Source: Phialocephala subalpina (taxonomy: Eukaryota > Ascomycota > Leotiomycetes > Helotiales > Mollisiaceae). Taken from it: a stretch of DNA of 64,000 bases. The position numbers and the translations under genes were made by a program. Positions within the stretch are counted from its first letter, which is position 1; every line of letters begins with the position of its first letter. The notes beneath the pieces are model-generated. The model was not told where the DNA came from. It made no database searches and was given only the letters and a program-made list of their open reading frames with translations. The stretch lies in contig FJOG01000052.1 in NCBI GenBank assembly GCA_900073065.1, forward strand, positions 1,166 through 65,165. Direction: 5' to 3'. Below, in pieces: positions 54,403-64,000 of the stretch.

Positions 54403-56523
54403 ATGTCCGCCAACGAGGCGGAATGTCTGAGAACTGTTCTTTCTTGCGCGAGATGTCGGCGGAGGAAGATTAAGGCATGTATAGCCCTTGCAAAAATCTG
54501 AAGCTCCTCTAACGCGGCGCAGTGCGATCGTCTCGTGCCCGTATGTTCGCGATGCCAGGCTGCTGGCTCGGCTTGCACGGCATTCAATCCTCGAGGCGAG
54601 ACTGAGATCCCTAGAAGTGTTGTACACTTTCTTGAACATGAGATCGCGAGACTGGAGAAAGAGTTAAATGGAGATGGCCCGGCCAAGGATGTTCCGCAAC
54701 ACTCGTCACCATTGCCCGAGACACGACTGGACTTCGAACATGGACGAAGACGGACTTTGCCGGATGTGCAGCTGGTCCAGGCAACTCTTGCTAGCGAGGG
54801 CAAAGATGCCATGAGAAGAGCCATTGTGGGCAGTGTCGAGATTCAGAGCATGATCGGTGCAACGATGCCAGCAGGGACATGTCTGACTGACATGCTCTCA
54901 TCGGTCAGAATGGGCCTGACACCTTCGTACACACCATCGTCACCAACAATCCCAGAAGCAACGCCAGTCCAATGTTCAGTCACTTCTAAACCAGAAGATC
55001 AGGAGTTTGTCGATGTTTCGATCCTGGTTCAGCTTCCAGGCCATGTCGTCAACAGTCTCGTCAAGAAGTACGTTCAACGAATCCTCCCCATCTATCCGTT
55101 CCTGCACGAGCCATCTATATGGCGACATGTCGAGCGTGCGGTGCAGAAGCTACCAGCTCAGCAAATCGGGCAAACCAGTCTCTTAGTACGGCCAGACTAC
55201 GACTTCCTGATTACTTACCTGATCCTTGCGATATCTGCCACTCTCGGTAGCGCAAACAGCGGTCATGAAGCACGATGTATGGCCCTTTCCGGATCCCTAT
55301 TCTCGGAAGGTGTCCAGCATTTATCAAGCAAAGCGCCGTTTCCGAATGATTTAGCCGAGATTCAGTCTACGCTGTTGATTATCCAGTACGCACTGATAAA
55401 TCCAAAGTACGCCAATGTTTGGGTCCTCAGCGGGGTGGTCATGAGGTCTTGCCTAGATCTTGGTCTGCATCGCGAGGTGTCCAAGGATGCTGGACTTGAT
55501 AGTTTGACTGTCGACATGAGGAGACAGGTCTTCTGGGTCGCCTATTGCATGGACCGTTCTATCTGTTCGGCGTTGCAGCGACCATTGTCCATTCCGGATC
55601 CAACGATCAACACTCTCTTCCCAGCATTACCCGTTACACAATCTGGCGAGCCACGACCCGATCCCGCCAAAGCTCTGGCTCTTCGACAGATTCAGTTCTC
55701 AAAGCTGCAATCCAATATCATCGAAGTGCACTTTCAAGACAAGCAACTGGACGAAGGTCAGACATGGGGCGGCTGGCTAGTTGCCACCGACCAAAGTCTC
55801 AGAGATTGGTACGAGGTGCTACCTCCAGATGAGGACCCAGTCTGGTCCGAACTCGCCTTCTCGCAAGGCCTTACAAATCTATACAGGCCATCGCCTCGCG
55901 TGCCATTTCCATCGCAGAAAAGTCTCATAGTCGCCTTCGAGGCGGCTTGTGGCTCGGCACATATATACCAGCAACATATCAAGTCTGGATTCTTTCGACG
56001 ACCCTGGTTGGCGGCCCACAACACCTTCTCGTCTGCCATGGTAGCTTTGTTCTGTTTGAGATATGGGTATGAAGCTATCTGCGAGAGATGGAATGCAGGA
56101 GAAATATTCCAGATGACCAAGCTGTTCACCATGAATCTTTTGACGCTATCGTCTCAGGGTTGGTCTGAGATATCCAAATATGCCGGGACTTATGAGCGGT
56201 TGTTAGGTCCTTTATTAGACTCGGTCTTCACGAAGAACTCGTCTCCTTCGAAGTCATTTGGTCCTGCTCAAGATGCGGAGCTTGCAAGATTGATCTATCC
56301 GGGGCCTGCCCATCTTGAGAAATTGCGGTTTGGGAATGCTCGAGTGGCTTTGGACGAAGCTTTTCAAGGATTTGATGCTTCGATGTTTAATTGGGATGAA
56401 GACTTGCCAAACAGCTTTATGGCATGGGACAACGGTCTTGATTATGCCTCTCCAGTAGGGTACAGGTCAGTACCTTTCGGAGACTCTCAGCAGTTAATTG
56501 CGGGGCAGTCTTGGGTGAGATGA
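54403..56523 (+). CDS. Zn2Cys6 transcription factor (GC-AG intron)
   Basis: A zinc-cluster regulator of about 690 residues. Exon 1 (54403-54474) encodes MSANEAECLRTVLSCARCRRRKIK. An intron at 54475-54522 has a GC donor (AAG|GCATGT) and splits the cluster. After it the frame gives CDRLVPVCSRCQAAGSAC, completing six cysteines with the canonical spacing. Without this intron the DNA-binding domain is destroyed. The fungal transcription-factor domain includes IQSTLLIIQYALIN, WVLSGVVMRSCLDLGLHRE and MRRQVFWVAYCMDRSI. The rest is open to the stop, with no lesion. It lies within the catabolic gene group and is a plausible pathway activator. Confidence 0.82.
54475..54522 (+). other. GC-AG intron in zinc-cluster gene
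   Basis: A 48-nt intron with donor AAG|GCATGT, a CTAAC branch-like site and GCGCAG acceptor. It lies inside the zinc cluster, and removing it is required to restore the Cys spacing. Confidence 0.75.
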
Positions 56524-57026
56524 GTCTGGAGTGCTTGGGAAACTATGCTGGGATGTCTGAGGTCACATAATCACCTCAACGAAAAATATGTTTGGGAATA
56601 TGTAGCTACAATAGAAGCAAGTCCACGAAGTGATCGTCTTGGGCTCTCGATAATGAACTGTCCACCAGACTAAAGCAACCCCTCTAGCTGACTGTAAACC
56701 TGGACTTACAGGCTCCGGAAGCCTCCACTATGGTCCAGGGTTTGTGGCGCATTTAGTGCCCCACAAGAACACCAACATCGTCGCACCTTCCGCCTTCCTC
56801 CCTTCCTTTCCACATTACCAGCTCCACGATGAGGTTTGACCAGTTGCAGCACTATACATTCGCAAATGCTTCACCACAATCAGAATTAGCCTTTTGAACC
56901 GCGATACAGCAGTCTCTCTAGGAAGACATGAACATCGCGATCCTCCCAGCAGGGTAAGTTTGCCTCTTGGAAATGCCACGGTTTTCGCAAGTACTCATTC
57001 TGCACAGCGAAAAAGCCACTCACGAG
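56524..57026. other. intergenic between tandem zinc-cluster genes
   Basis: About 500 bases. An ATG at 56928 with a GTAAGT donor at 56954 could encode an extra exon (MNIAILPAG) that joins in frame to EKATHEMSSAS of the next gene, giving an alternative start. Otherwise nothing was recognised. Confidence 0.4.
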
Positions 57027-58942
57027 ATGTCGTCTGCGTCTCCACCGGATTCAACATCAGCTCTTGACCTGGACGAGAAGCTTCGAGCTGCCATTCAGCT
57101 CCTCCCAAGTTGTCAAAGATGCAAGAGGCTTCGCCGAAAGTGCGATACGCACCTTCCTTCTTGTAGACATTGCCTCAAAGCAGGTGTCGAATGCTCCTTC
57201 TACGACCATTCATTGCAACAGGTTCTCCCCCGAAGGCATGTCTGACATTCCCTAGCTCGTCTCCAATCGGCACTGACAGGTCTCAGTTACGTGCTCTCAC
57301 TCTTGAAACGAGCTCAAGAACTGAAGTCGACCAGAGATCCAAAGAGCACTTCCTCGCATGTTGAGATAACTCGTTTGAAGAATCACCAAGAGCAAACACA
57401 TACAGACCATGCCTCAAAAAGAAGCTCATTAAATTACGACGATCATTTCATGCTTTCCACGACCTCTGGTCGGACATTACGTTTCTTCGGTTCCAGTTCT
57501 GTCTTCGTCCTCACTGTTCAGCTCGCGACCCAAGTCTTCGATGATGCAGCTCTATTCAAGCCTCCAGACCCCTTTCCTCCTTTTAGTGTGGTGGAAAAAG
57601 GAATCAACGATCCAAGCTCCATGGTGGTCACTCGAGTCAGTAGGCCTTCCAAGGAAATGCTCTCTACCCTCATCGCACATTACGTCTCAACCATGAACAC
57701 GCTGTACCCATTCATTGACGAGTCGCTGATCCCATCAGATCTGGGCACATATCTCAGCGACCAACAACATGAACCAGCAATGAAAGGAAGACTGTTTGGA
57801 AAATCTGCCTACCAATTCTTTCGCATCGCAATGATGTGTGCTGTTGCATGTGCCAACAAGTCGCGACACAAGCCTCATTTGGTCGCCGTTGATGACGACT
57901 TCTATGCGAAAGGATTGAAGTATGTCGAAGCGGTCACGTCAGAGGTCTCTGGAGAATCGCTACAAGCACTCCTACTTTTGATTCTGTACTGCCTCTTCCA
58001 CCCAAGGAAAGGCGATATCTGGAAGCTCCTTGACTATGCATGTCGGTTGAGTGTCGAATTGGGCTACCATACCGAGCTTCCGCTGGACCAAGAATCAAGT
58101 CGAGACATAGCTTTGCGAAGAAGTACTTTCTGGAGTCTTTACACCATCGAGCGGATCGTGGGACAGATCTTCGGCAGGCCATCTGACTTGCCCGAGCAGA
58201 TTATCACCACAGACTATCCAGGTATACTTGCTGCAGGGTCTCCAACAGATCAAGCTTCAGTCCAAGTCTTCTCAGCAGCTCATCACTATAGACTTGTCTA
58301 TCTTCGCTCAGAGATCTATCGAGAGATATACCTGCCAACGAATCCACCTCACCATGACTTGGAATGGTTCATCGAGCGATATTTCAGTCTCCTGTCATGG
58401 CACGAGGATGTTCAGATGAACGAAACAAATGAAACACTGGCAGGCGTTGGGACTTCGACATGCAACGTGGCGTTTCATTCCACGATCGTCTTTCTATTCC
58501 AGCCTCTCCTCTTGCGAGCTTTGTCTCGATCTTCGGACCCACTCGATGTGCAGCTCATGGCTTCAGAAAACTATCACTCTGCCTGCCAACTCATTCGGAC
58601 CTATCAGAACATAATCAGGGCTCCAGACGACACGGCGCTGGAATCTATCCGATGACAATCATGTCCGCTCATTATATCTATCTAGCAGGTATGACAATCA
58701 TGGCATATGCGCAACTCTCGATCGAGGGACGTGTCCAGATTCTAAGCCCGCTCACTCAAGGCAGCCTTGAACGCATAACTCAGGCCATAGACTACTCGGA
58801 TATCTGGAAGATATCGAGCGCCTGTCTAGCTCTCTTGACATGGTGCACAACAACCTGGGAAGGCATGCGTGGCATGCAGGACATGTACAGGAAAATGTCT
58901 GAGAAGCTTCTTCCAGAGCTCGCCAGGCGGGGCATGGCTTGA
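57027..58942 (+). pseudogene. second Zn2Cys6 transcription factor (frameshifted)
   Basis: A zinc-cluster regulator with a late frameshift. The start MSSASPPDSTSALD leads to CQRCKRLRRKCDTHLPSC and RHCLKAGVEC, a complete Zn2Cys6 cluster. An intron at 57236-57286 has a GC donor (AAG|GCATGT) and restores RSYVLSLLKR. The middle domain includes HYVSTMNTLYPFIDESL, LLLILYCLFHPRKGDIW and RRSTFWSLYTIERIVG. At 58640-58655 the frame ends in ALESIR and a TGA, while the next frame continues IYPMTIMSAHYIYLAGMTIMA to the stop at 58942. No GT lies nearby to allow an intron, so a one-base indel is likely. The truncated product keeps most of the domain. Confidence 0.65.
57236..57286 (+). other. GC-AG intron in second zinc-cluster gene
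   Basis: A 51-nt intron with donor AAG|GCATGT, identical in its first six bases to the intron of the neighbouring zinc-cluster gene, and acceptor TCTCAG. It is needed to join CCCCGAAG to TTACGTGCTC in frame. Confidence 0.7.
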
Positions 58943-59240
58943 AGGCGCAAAGCAAGGACGCACAAATGCCCAACGGATCAGCATCTTACCGGTACCGACT
59001 AAATTTGGCCTCCATTCTCCTGCGTTATCTCCTCCAAAGGTGGGGTAGGAGGTCGCGGATATCAGCGCTACAGTAGCGGGGCATGCACGGACAACCCTTT
59101 GAACTGCGCCGCACAGACAGCCTCGCCGAAACACCGATGATATGGATGGCCTGATGAAATCCAAGGCTGAAGCAATAAGTACGATCGAATAAAGATCATT
59201 GCGTTGGCAACTTAGCAAAGATTGGACATCAATCGACAAA

Positions 59241-60607
59241 ATGGGGTTCGGCAACAAGAGAATCGCATTGATCGGTGGCGGCCTTGGGGGCATTTCATTT
59301 GCGAATGCCGCTCTTTACGCAGGGCTTGAAAACATCCAGCTCTATGAACAAGCACCAGAGTTCACAGAAGTCGGAGCTGGAGTCAACATAACGAAGAATG
59401 CGAACGTCATCCTTGATGCGTACGGGCTGAAGGATGCGATGCGGTGGAAGTCTTCTCACGAACCGCCATGCTATATGGAATACCGCAACTTCAAGACTGG
59501 CGAAGTCTTTGGGCAGATTGATGAGTTCGGAAATCCATCAAGTCGACAGATCCATCGAGCACATCTCTTAGAGGTGATGAAAGAGCGTGTTCCACAGTCA
59601 ACCCTCAACACTGGCAAGCGATTGACTGGAATCGAGTGGGATGCTGCGAGCAAGGAATACAGCATCTCCTTTCAAGACGGGACAGTAGCAGCTGCAGACA
59701 TCATAATTGGATGTGATGGTATCAAATCGGCAGTTCGCGCTCATCTCGGCTTCGCAGATCACCCAAACTACTCTGGCCAAATGATCTACCGCGGCTACGT
59801 CGAGTACTCAGACCTTTCTCCAGTCGCAGCCAAAGAACTCCGCAAGACAGTCGTATATAGAGGGAAACAACGCCACATTTTGACCCTCCCAATCGGGAAC
59901 GAGGAATCCAAGACAGCTCGTGTAGGTGTGATCGGGTTCATGACTGAGCCACTCGAGGACTGGGTATCGGAAAGTTGGATGGCGAAAGCACCGGTCGACA
60001 AGCTGGCAGAACATGTTGAGGGGTGGGCACCAACTGTTCAGGAGATCATTGAAGGGCTGAGGTTGAATGCTGAGAGAGGGCCTGATAAGGGGTTGATTTT
60101 GAAGCAGGCGCTTTACGTGAGAGATCCAATTCCGAAGTGGTATCAGGTTCAGAAAGGAGAGGTGGGGTCGGGAATCATCCTTCTTGGTGATTCGGCGCAT
60201 TCGACGCTGCCACATCAAGGTATGCCATCCTCAGCCGAAACTGCAAACCATGAAGTCTTGCTAACAAATTCGCAGGCCAAGGAACATGCATGGCTATCGA
60301 ATCTGGTGTAGCACTCGCCACCATCCTCAAGAACTGGGAAGGCGACAACCTTGAGGACGCATTCGCCTTCTACCAAAGTATCCGCAAACCGCGAACAGAT
60401 AAAGTGACAAAGACGAGCGCTGAAGCGGGGAAGTTGGCGAGTGCCGATGTGCCGGAAGGGACGTCACAGGACTTCAATCCCGAGGCGTTGAGAGAGAGGA
60501 TGAAGTGGATAATGAATTACGATGTTTTGAAGGATGTTTATGAGAAGGGGGCGGATTTCTTTGAGGGCAGTGAGAAGAGGGAAGGGTTGATACAGGCGCA
60601 ATTGTAG
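59241..60607 (+). CDS. FAD monooxygenase, salicylate-hydroxylase-like
   Basis: A class A flavoprotein aromatic hydroxylase of about 436 residues in two exons, using NAD(P)H and oxygen to hydroxylate an aromatic or heteroaromatic acid. The FAD motif GGGLGG follows MGFGNKRIALI. Then come VGAGVNITKNANVIL, RAHLLEVM, the DG motif GCDGIKSAVR and the GD motif ILLGDSAHSTLPHQ. A 56-nt canonical intron joins the last to GQGTCMAIESGVALA. No lesion was seen. The family includes salicylate, 3-hydroxybenzoate and 6-hydroxynicotinate hydroxylases, which cannot be separated by eye. Two zinc-cluster genes lie upstream on the same strand, and a dead amidase lies downstream. It would make the substrate for ring opening. 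Confidence 0.86.
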
Positions 60608-60794
60608 ATTGAAGTGAATCTTTAAAAGGAAATTTGCTGCTGCATCAGACTGGAACCTGCCCAGGGATAAATGTTGCAGCGCCTCACCCTTTAAAACCTT
60701 AGGCGTGAAATGCTAATTTCAGGCCTTGTATCGCTAATCTTCAGGCTTTCGATCACTGAATTTCAGCGGGACATTGAACATTCAGCCAAAGACT

Positions 60795-62439
60795 TCACTC
60801 CCTCCTCCTCTCACCATTCTTCCAATCAAACCCCCTCTCCCACGCAGCACCAACCCTATAAATCATTCGCTCGTCAAACCACTTCCCTGTAATCTGCATC
60901 CCAACCGGCAACATGACATTCTCATCATCCACCGCACTCAGCATACCAATTGGTAAACTCATAGCCGGATGACCGCTCGCATTGAAACAAACGGTATTCA
61001 CCGCAAACCCTCTACTCTTCCCCATCCGTTCCAATGGTCCTGCATCTGGTGCGGCGTGTTTTGGTGCAACGTATGGCATTGTGGGCGTGATGAAGAAGTC
61101 GACTTGGGAGAGAGCGGCGTTGTAAGAGTCAGTGAGTTGGCGGTAGAGATTCATGGCTTTTCCATAGAGGAGAGGGTGGTGTTCCCAGATGTAAAGTCCA
61201 GAGAGGAGAGAGAATTTCGAGGTGGAGAACATCTTATCGAATTTTTGTTGGTCTAGAGGTATCATTTTGTCGACAAGTCCGTTGAGATATAGACCTCGAC
61301 GTCCACAGGCTTGGCCTAGGTAGCCATTTTGTGCTGCTGAAGGTCTGAGGGCGCAGGTTACGATATCGGCGGCGTGGGTGTGGAGGGGAATGCTGATTTG
61401 GATGACTTCTGCGCCGAGGTCTTTGAATTTATTTGCTGCTTCGCGGACCCGTTCTCGTATCCTGGGGTCCATGATCTTGAATTCGAATCCTTCTTTCAGG
61501 ATCCCGATCTTCAAGCCTTTGACGCCCAGATTCAGACCCGCTGAATAGTCTGGCAGCTCAGTAGGCTTCGGAACTCCCATTCCTCGATCATCGATACCGT
61601 CTCTCCCAGCAATTGCTTGCAAAATCCTTGCATTTGTTGCGACATCGAGAGTCATTGGTCCAGTGGTATCATGTACAGGCTCATGTGTAGCCATTCCAGT
61701 CCATGGCACAAGTCCCCAGGTAGGCTTCATACCGACAGCACCACAATGGCTTGCTGGGAATCTGATTGAACCGCCTTGATCGCCACCAATGGCTCCGTTT
61801 ACTTTTCCTGCTCCGACGAGATGTCCGCATCCGCTGGAAGATCCGCCACACGAGTATCCGGTCGCGTAAGGGTTCTCGACTAAGCCTGTGGCAGCAGAGA
61901 AGGAGGAGGCGCAGAGGGAGAGGTTCTCACAAACTGCTTTGCCGAGTATTGTTGTTCCGGCTTCGAGAAGTCTTGTCACGACGGCTGTTCGGCATATCAA
62001 TGTCTGCTCTCATCAAGAGCATTCTGATAGACTCACTAGCATCCACGTCAGGTACATAATCCTCAAATATGTTCGTGCCAAACAACATCGGCACATCCTT
62101 GACCGCAATATTTTCCTTCAGCGCCATGCTCACCCCTTTCAACGGCCCCTCCTTTGCACCTTCAATCCTAACTTTCCAAGCCCAAGCATTCCCTTTATTG
62201 TCTTCTAGCTTCGGTCGGTGGACATCTCTACGTGGAAAGCGTTCGAGATCAGTGGTTGGTAGATAATCTGGCAGATTTTCGACGATGTGAATCGAGTCTT
62301 GGTTCGAGGCGAGTAAGGAGTGCTAGTCTTCGAGTTCGGCGGGTGGGAGTTCGACGCCAAGGGAGGAGGTTACGGCTTTTATCTTCTCGAGGATAATAGT
62401 TTGCTTGTTTACGTCTGAGGCAGTGTTTACTGTCGCCAT
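60795..62439 (-). pseudogene. amidase-signature hydrolase with early stop
   Basis: An amidase-signature serine hydrolase that releases ammonia from amides. The catalytic Lys is in MALKENIAVKDVPM. The signature core is GYSCGGSSSGCGHLVGAGKV (cis-Ser) with the nucleophile in GGDQGGSIRFPASHCG. An intron near 62035-61985 joins PDVDA to TVVTRLLEAGTTILGK, and the remainder is open to the stop. However, from the first ATG at 62439 (MATVNTASDVNKQTII) the frame meets TAG at 62323-62325, after ELED, while family-like sequence (HSLLASNQDSIHIVENLP) continues in the same frame. The next in-frame ATG lies ~110 codons in. Probably inactive; a truncated enzyme starting at MALKEN would keep the triad. Confidence 0.75.
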
Positions 62440-63150
62440 TTCTGCTGAGACGTAATGCTCGAGGCGTCTGCTGTGGGAGGAAAGAGGCTATTCGGCCTCA
62501 TCTCGAGGCTGGCATTGGGAGACTTCAGCCTGCTGCCCACGCCTCGCGCTCAATGGACCAGCGCCGACCGGTGGTCTCCCATTGTGGATTGATGGCCATG
62601 TTATCGCGGATCCGGTACCGTGCCAAGCTGGCAAAGTTCGCACGCGTTGTTGGTGCAGGAGTGGGATTGTCGACGGGTTTGTGGTTATTGAAGAAGAGAC
62701 GGAGAAGCGCGTCACTTGTTTATCTCGCCTCGGCCTCGGCAAAGTGGGCTTAGCAGCGAAAGCCCCTGAAAATAGGAGTCAGAATAAGCGACCGAAGCGA
62801 TGGCCCCTGAGGCCGAAGAGAGAAACAAGTGAAAACGTTGTGAACAGTTTCCGGAATCGTAAGATATAGTTAAAGGACTGTGCTGTAAATCTATGATGGC
62901 TGAAAGCTCCTTCTCTAACCGACAGAATCTTTGGCACCTTCCTATTACGTGCGAACTTGTACCGCTCCTTCCACGGCGTTTGGTGGGGTAGAACCCCCAC
63001 TACACGTACTTCAAGGAGTACATCCCTAAAATTACAGAAATGCTACCGCCCAAAAAAGAGAATGATCCCATTCACAATAAAGGGGGTCGACCAAGCCATA
63101 GCCACATTGACCACTGAGCTCTACAAGTGACTGACTGACTCTCAAGTGAT
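62440..63150. other. intergenic
   Basis: About 700 bases between the amidase and the P-loop gene. Overlapping frames at 62488-62869 show no domain. No tRNA was recognised. Confidence 0.4.
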
Positions 63151-63879
63151 TCAACCTCCCTCAACCTGCCTCCTAACCCTTTCCTCGATATCCAGCGTCA
63201 ACGCATCAACGTCCTGCATCGAGTCCACCACCAAAACATCCCTTTCCTCAACCTCCGGCAACCTAATATCCTCTCTCTTACTTTCCATAATCGTCTCCGC
63301 CAAATCCGGCTCTTCGGCGCCCAACGTCCTCCCATCCAACGTATCCTTCGTAATCTGCAAAACCACAAAAATGACCCTGACAGATCTCTCCAGCATAACT
63401 TCTCGAATCGCATCCCGGCCCTGTTTACGTAGAGCAAAAATTGTGACGAGTGCGATGCATCCTGTACTCGACTTTTTAGGATCAGGTTCGAATGCCTTGC
63501 CGCCGTTTGATTCGGGAATGTCAGATAGAAGACCGAATTGTCTTTGCATTTTCGTGAACCATTGTCGCCCGTATACTGTTGAACGATCTTGGCCACGCCT
63601 CTCTTGAGCACGGGCGGCGAACCAGGCGGATGTGTGGACGAATTCGCCTTTGAGCCATGGACAATTGAGGGACTTGGAGAGTGAGACGGCGATGGTTTCT
63701 TTGCCTGTGACGTGGGTGCCCGATAAGACCACCATGTAGGAAGTCGCTGGAGCCTTTGGAGTTGTCTCTTCTAGCATATTAAGAGCTCTCGTAGAGATTA
63801 TTAAAGTATTGATAAGTGGAGTTCGATCAGGATGGAACCAGGACGGTCGCCGACGTCGTCGACGTTGATCATTTGACAT
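63151..63879 (-). CDS. P-loop kinase-like protein (gluconokinase-type fold)
   Basis: A single-exon protein of about 242 residues from MSNDQRRRRRR (63879), with MLEETTPKAP (63778) as an alternative start. After a basic N-terminus, YMVVLSGTHVTGKETIAVSL contains a Walker-A-like G-x4-GKE motif, unusual in having Glu where Ser/Thr is expected, although Thr follows. Next is NCPWLKGEFVHTSAWFAARAQ, reminiscent of the substrate-binding region of gluconokinase-like enzymes, then STVYGRQWFTKMQR. The C-terminal half has RVIFVVLQITKDTL, like the kinase lid and core, and ends RRQVEGG. ATP binding is likely; the phosphate acceptor is not known. The resemblance is to small-molecule kinases in general. Confidence 0.6.
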   Translation of the reverse strand: MSNDQRRRRRRPSWFHPDRTPLINTLIISTRALNMLEETTPKAPATSYMVVLSGTHVTGKETIAVSLSKSLNCPWLKGEFVHTSAWFAARAQERRGQDRSTVYGRQWFTKMQRQFGLLSDIPESNGGKAFEPDPKKSSTGCIALVTIFALRKQGRDAIREVMLERSVRVIFVVLQITKDTLDGRTLGAEEPDLAETIMESKREDIRLPEVEERDVLVVDSMQDVDALTLDIEERVRRQVEGG

Positions 63880-64000
63880 CTCGCTTATTACCACAACCAA
63901 CTTACCCGGATTATGTACAGATGCGGCGCAAATGTAGCAGTCTTAGGACTAGCAGAACTCTCCTACAGAGCTTGATTGGGAGCGGATTCAAGAAAGGTTC

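Noticed and set aside
1..64000. tRNA, rRNA or CRISPR features
   Set aside because: No T-loop/B-box pattern in a foldable context, no rRNA-like conserved stretch and no spaced direct repeats were recognised; CRISPR is not expected in a fungal genome.

Overview
The window is nuclear DNA of a filamentous ascomycete (Pezizomycotina). Genes carry short introns of about 45-75 nt with GTAAGT/GTATGT-like donors, CTAAC-like branch sites and YAG acceptors. Fungus-specific families dominate: Zn2Cys6 and bZIP/DUF3425 regulators, a TRI12-type exporter, fungal P450 and Baeyer-Villiger monooxygenases, and a STAND N-terminal fragment. Two AT-rich islands (1-172 and about 2785-3400) look like RIP-type decay. 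No tRNA, rRNA or CRISPR was seen, and there is no PKS or NRPS core gene. I cannot assign a species.

Layout. (1) 0.8-2.6 kb: an MFS transporter, then an AT-rich island with a broken STAND N-terminal gene beside it. (2) 4.5-24.5 kb: an oxidative metabolism neighbourhood. It holds a Baeyer-Villiger monooxygenase, a dead zinc alcohol dehydrogenase, a P450, a beta-lactamase-fold esterase, an SDR, a 5'-truncated AtuA-like gene, a TRI12-type MFS pump, a second paralogous SDR and a bZIP/DUF3425 regulator. The set matches the logic hydroxylate, oxidise to ketone, insert oxygen, hydrolyse ester. (3) 26.1-37.3 kb: a tandem family of nine F-box-like paralogues, eight on the minus strand and one on the plus strand. 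Three look intact and six are broken. A phase-1 intron just before the F-box-like segment is shared by most of them. (4) 38.7-45.6 kb: a Zn2Cys6 regulator, a Tda3-like FAD oxidoreductase, an Asp/Ser-repeat protein and a short SREBP-type bHLH protein. (5) 47.2-62.4 kb: a catabolic cluster with a LigB-type ring-cleavage dioxygenase, a dead NmrA-like gene, a class II aldolase, a 2-hydroxyacid dehydrogenase, an M20 carbamoylase/hydantoinase-like hydrolase, two Zn2Cys6 regulators, a salicylate-hydroxylase-like FAD monooxygenase and an amidase. Four of these nine genes carry a frameshift or premature stop. (6) 63.2-63.9 kb: a P-loop kinase-like gene.

Three points stand out. Disabled genes are very common (about 13), so either the genome is losing accessory metabolism or the assembly has many errors. 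The F-box-like array shows birth and death caught in progress. At least four introns use a GC donor (AAG|GCAAGT or AAG|GCATGT). All functions are read from motifs and family resemblance without database searches.
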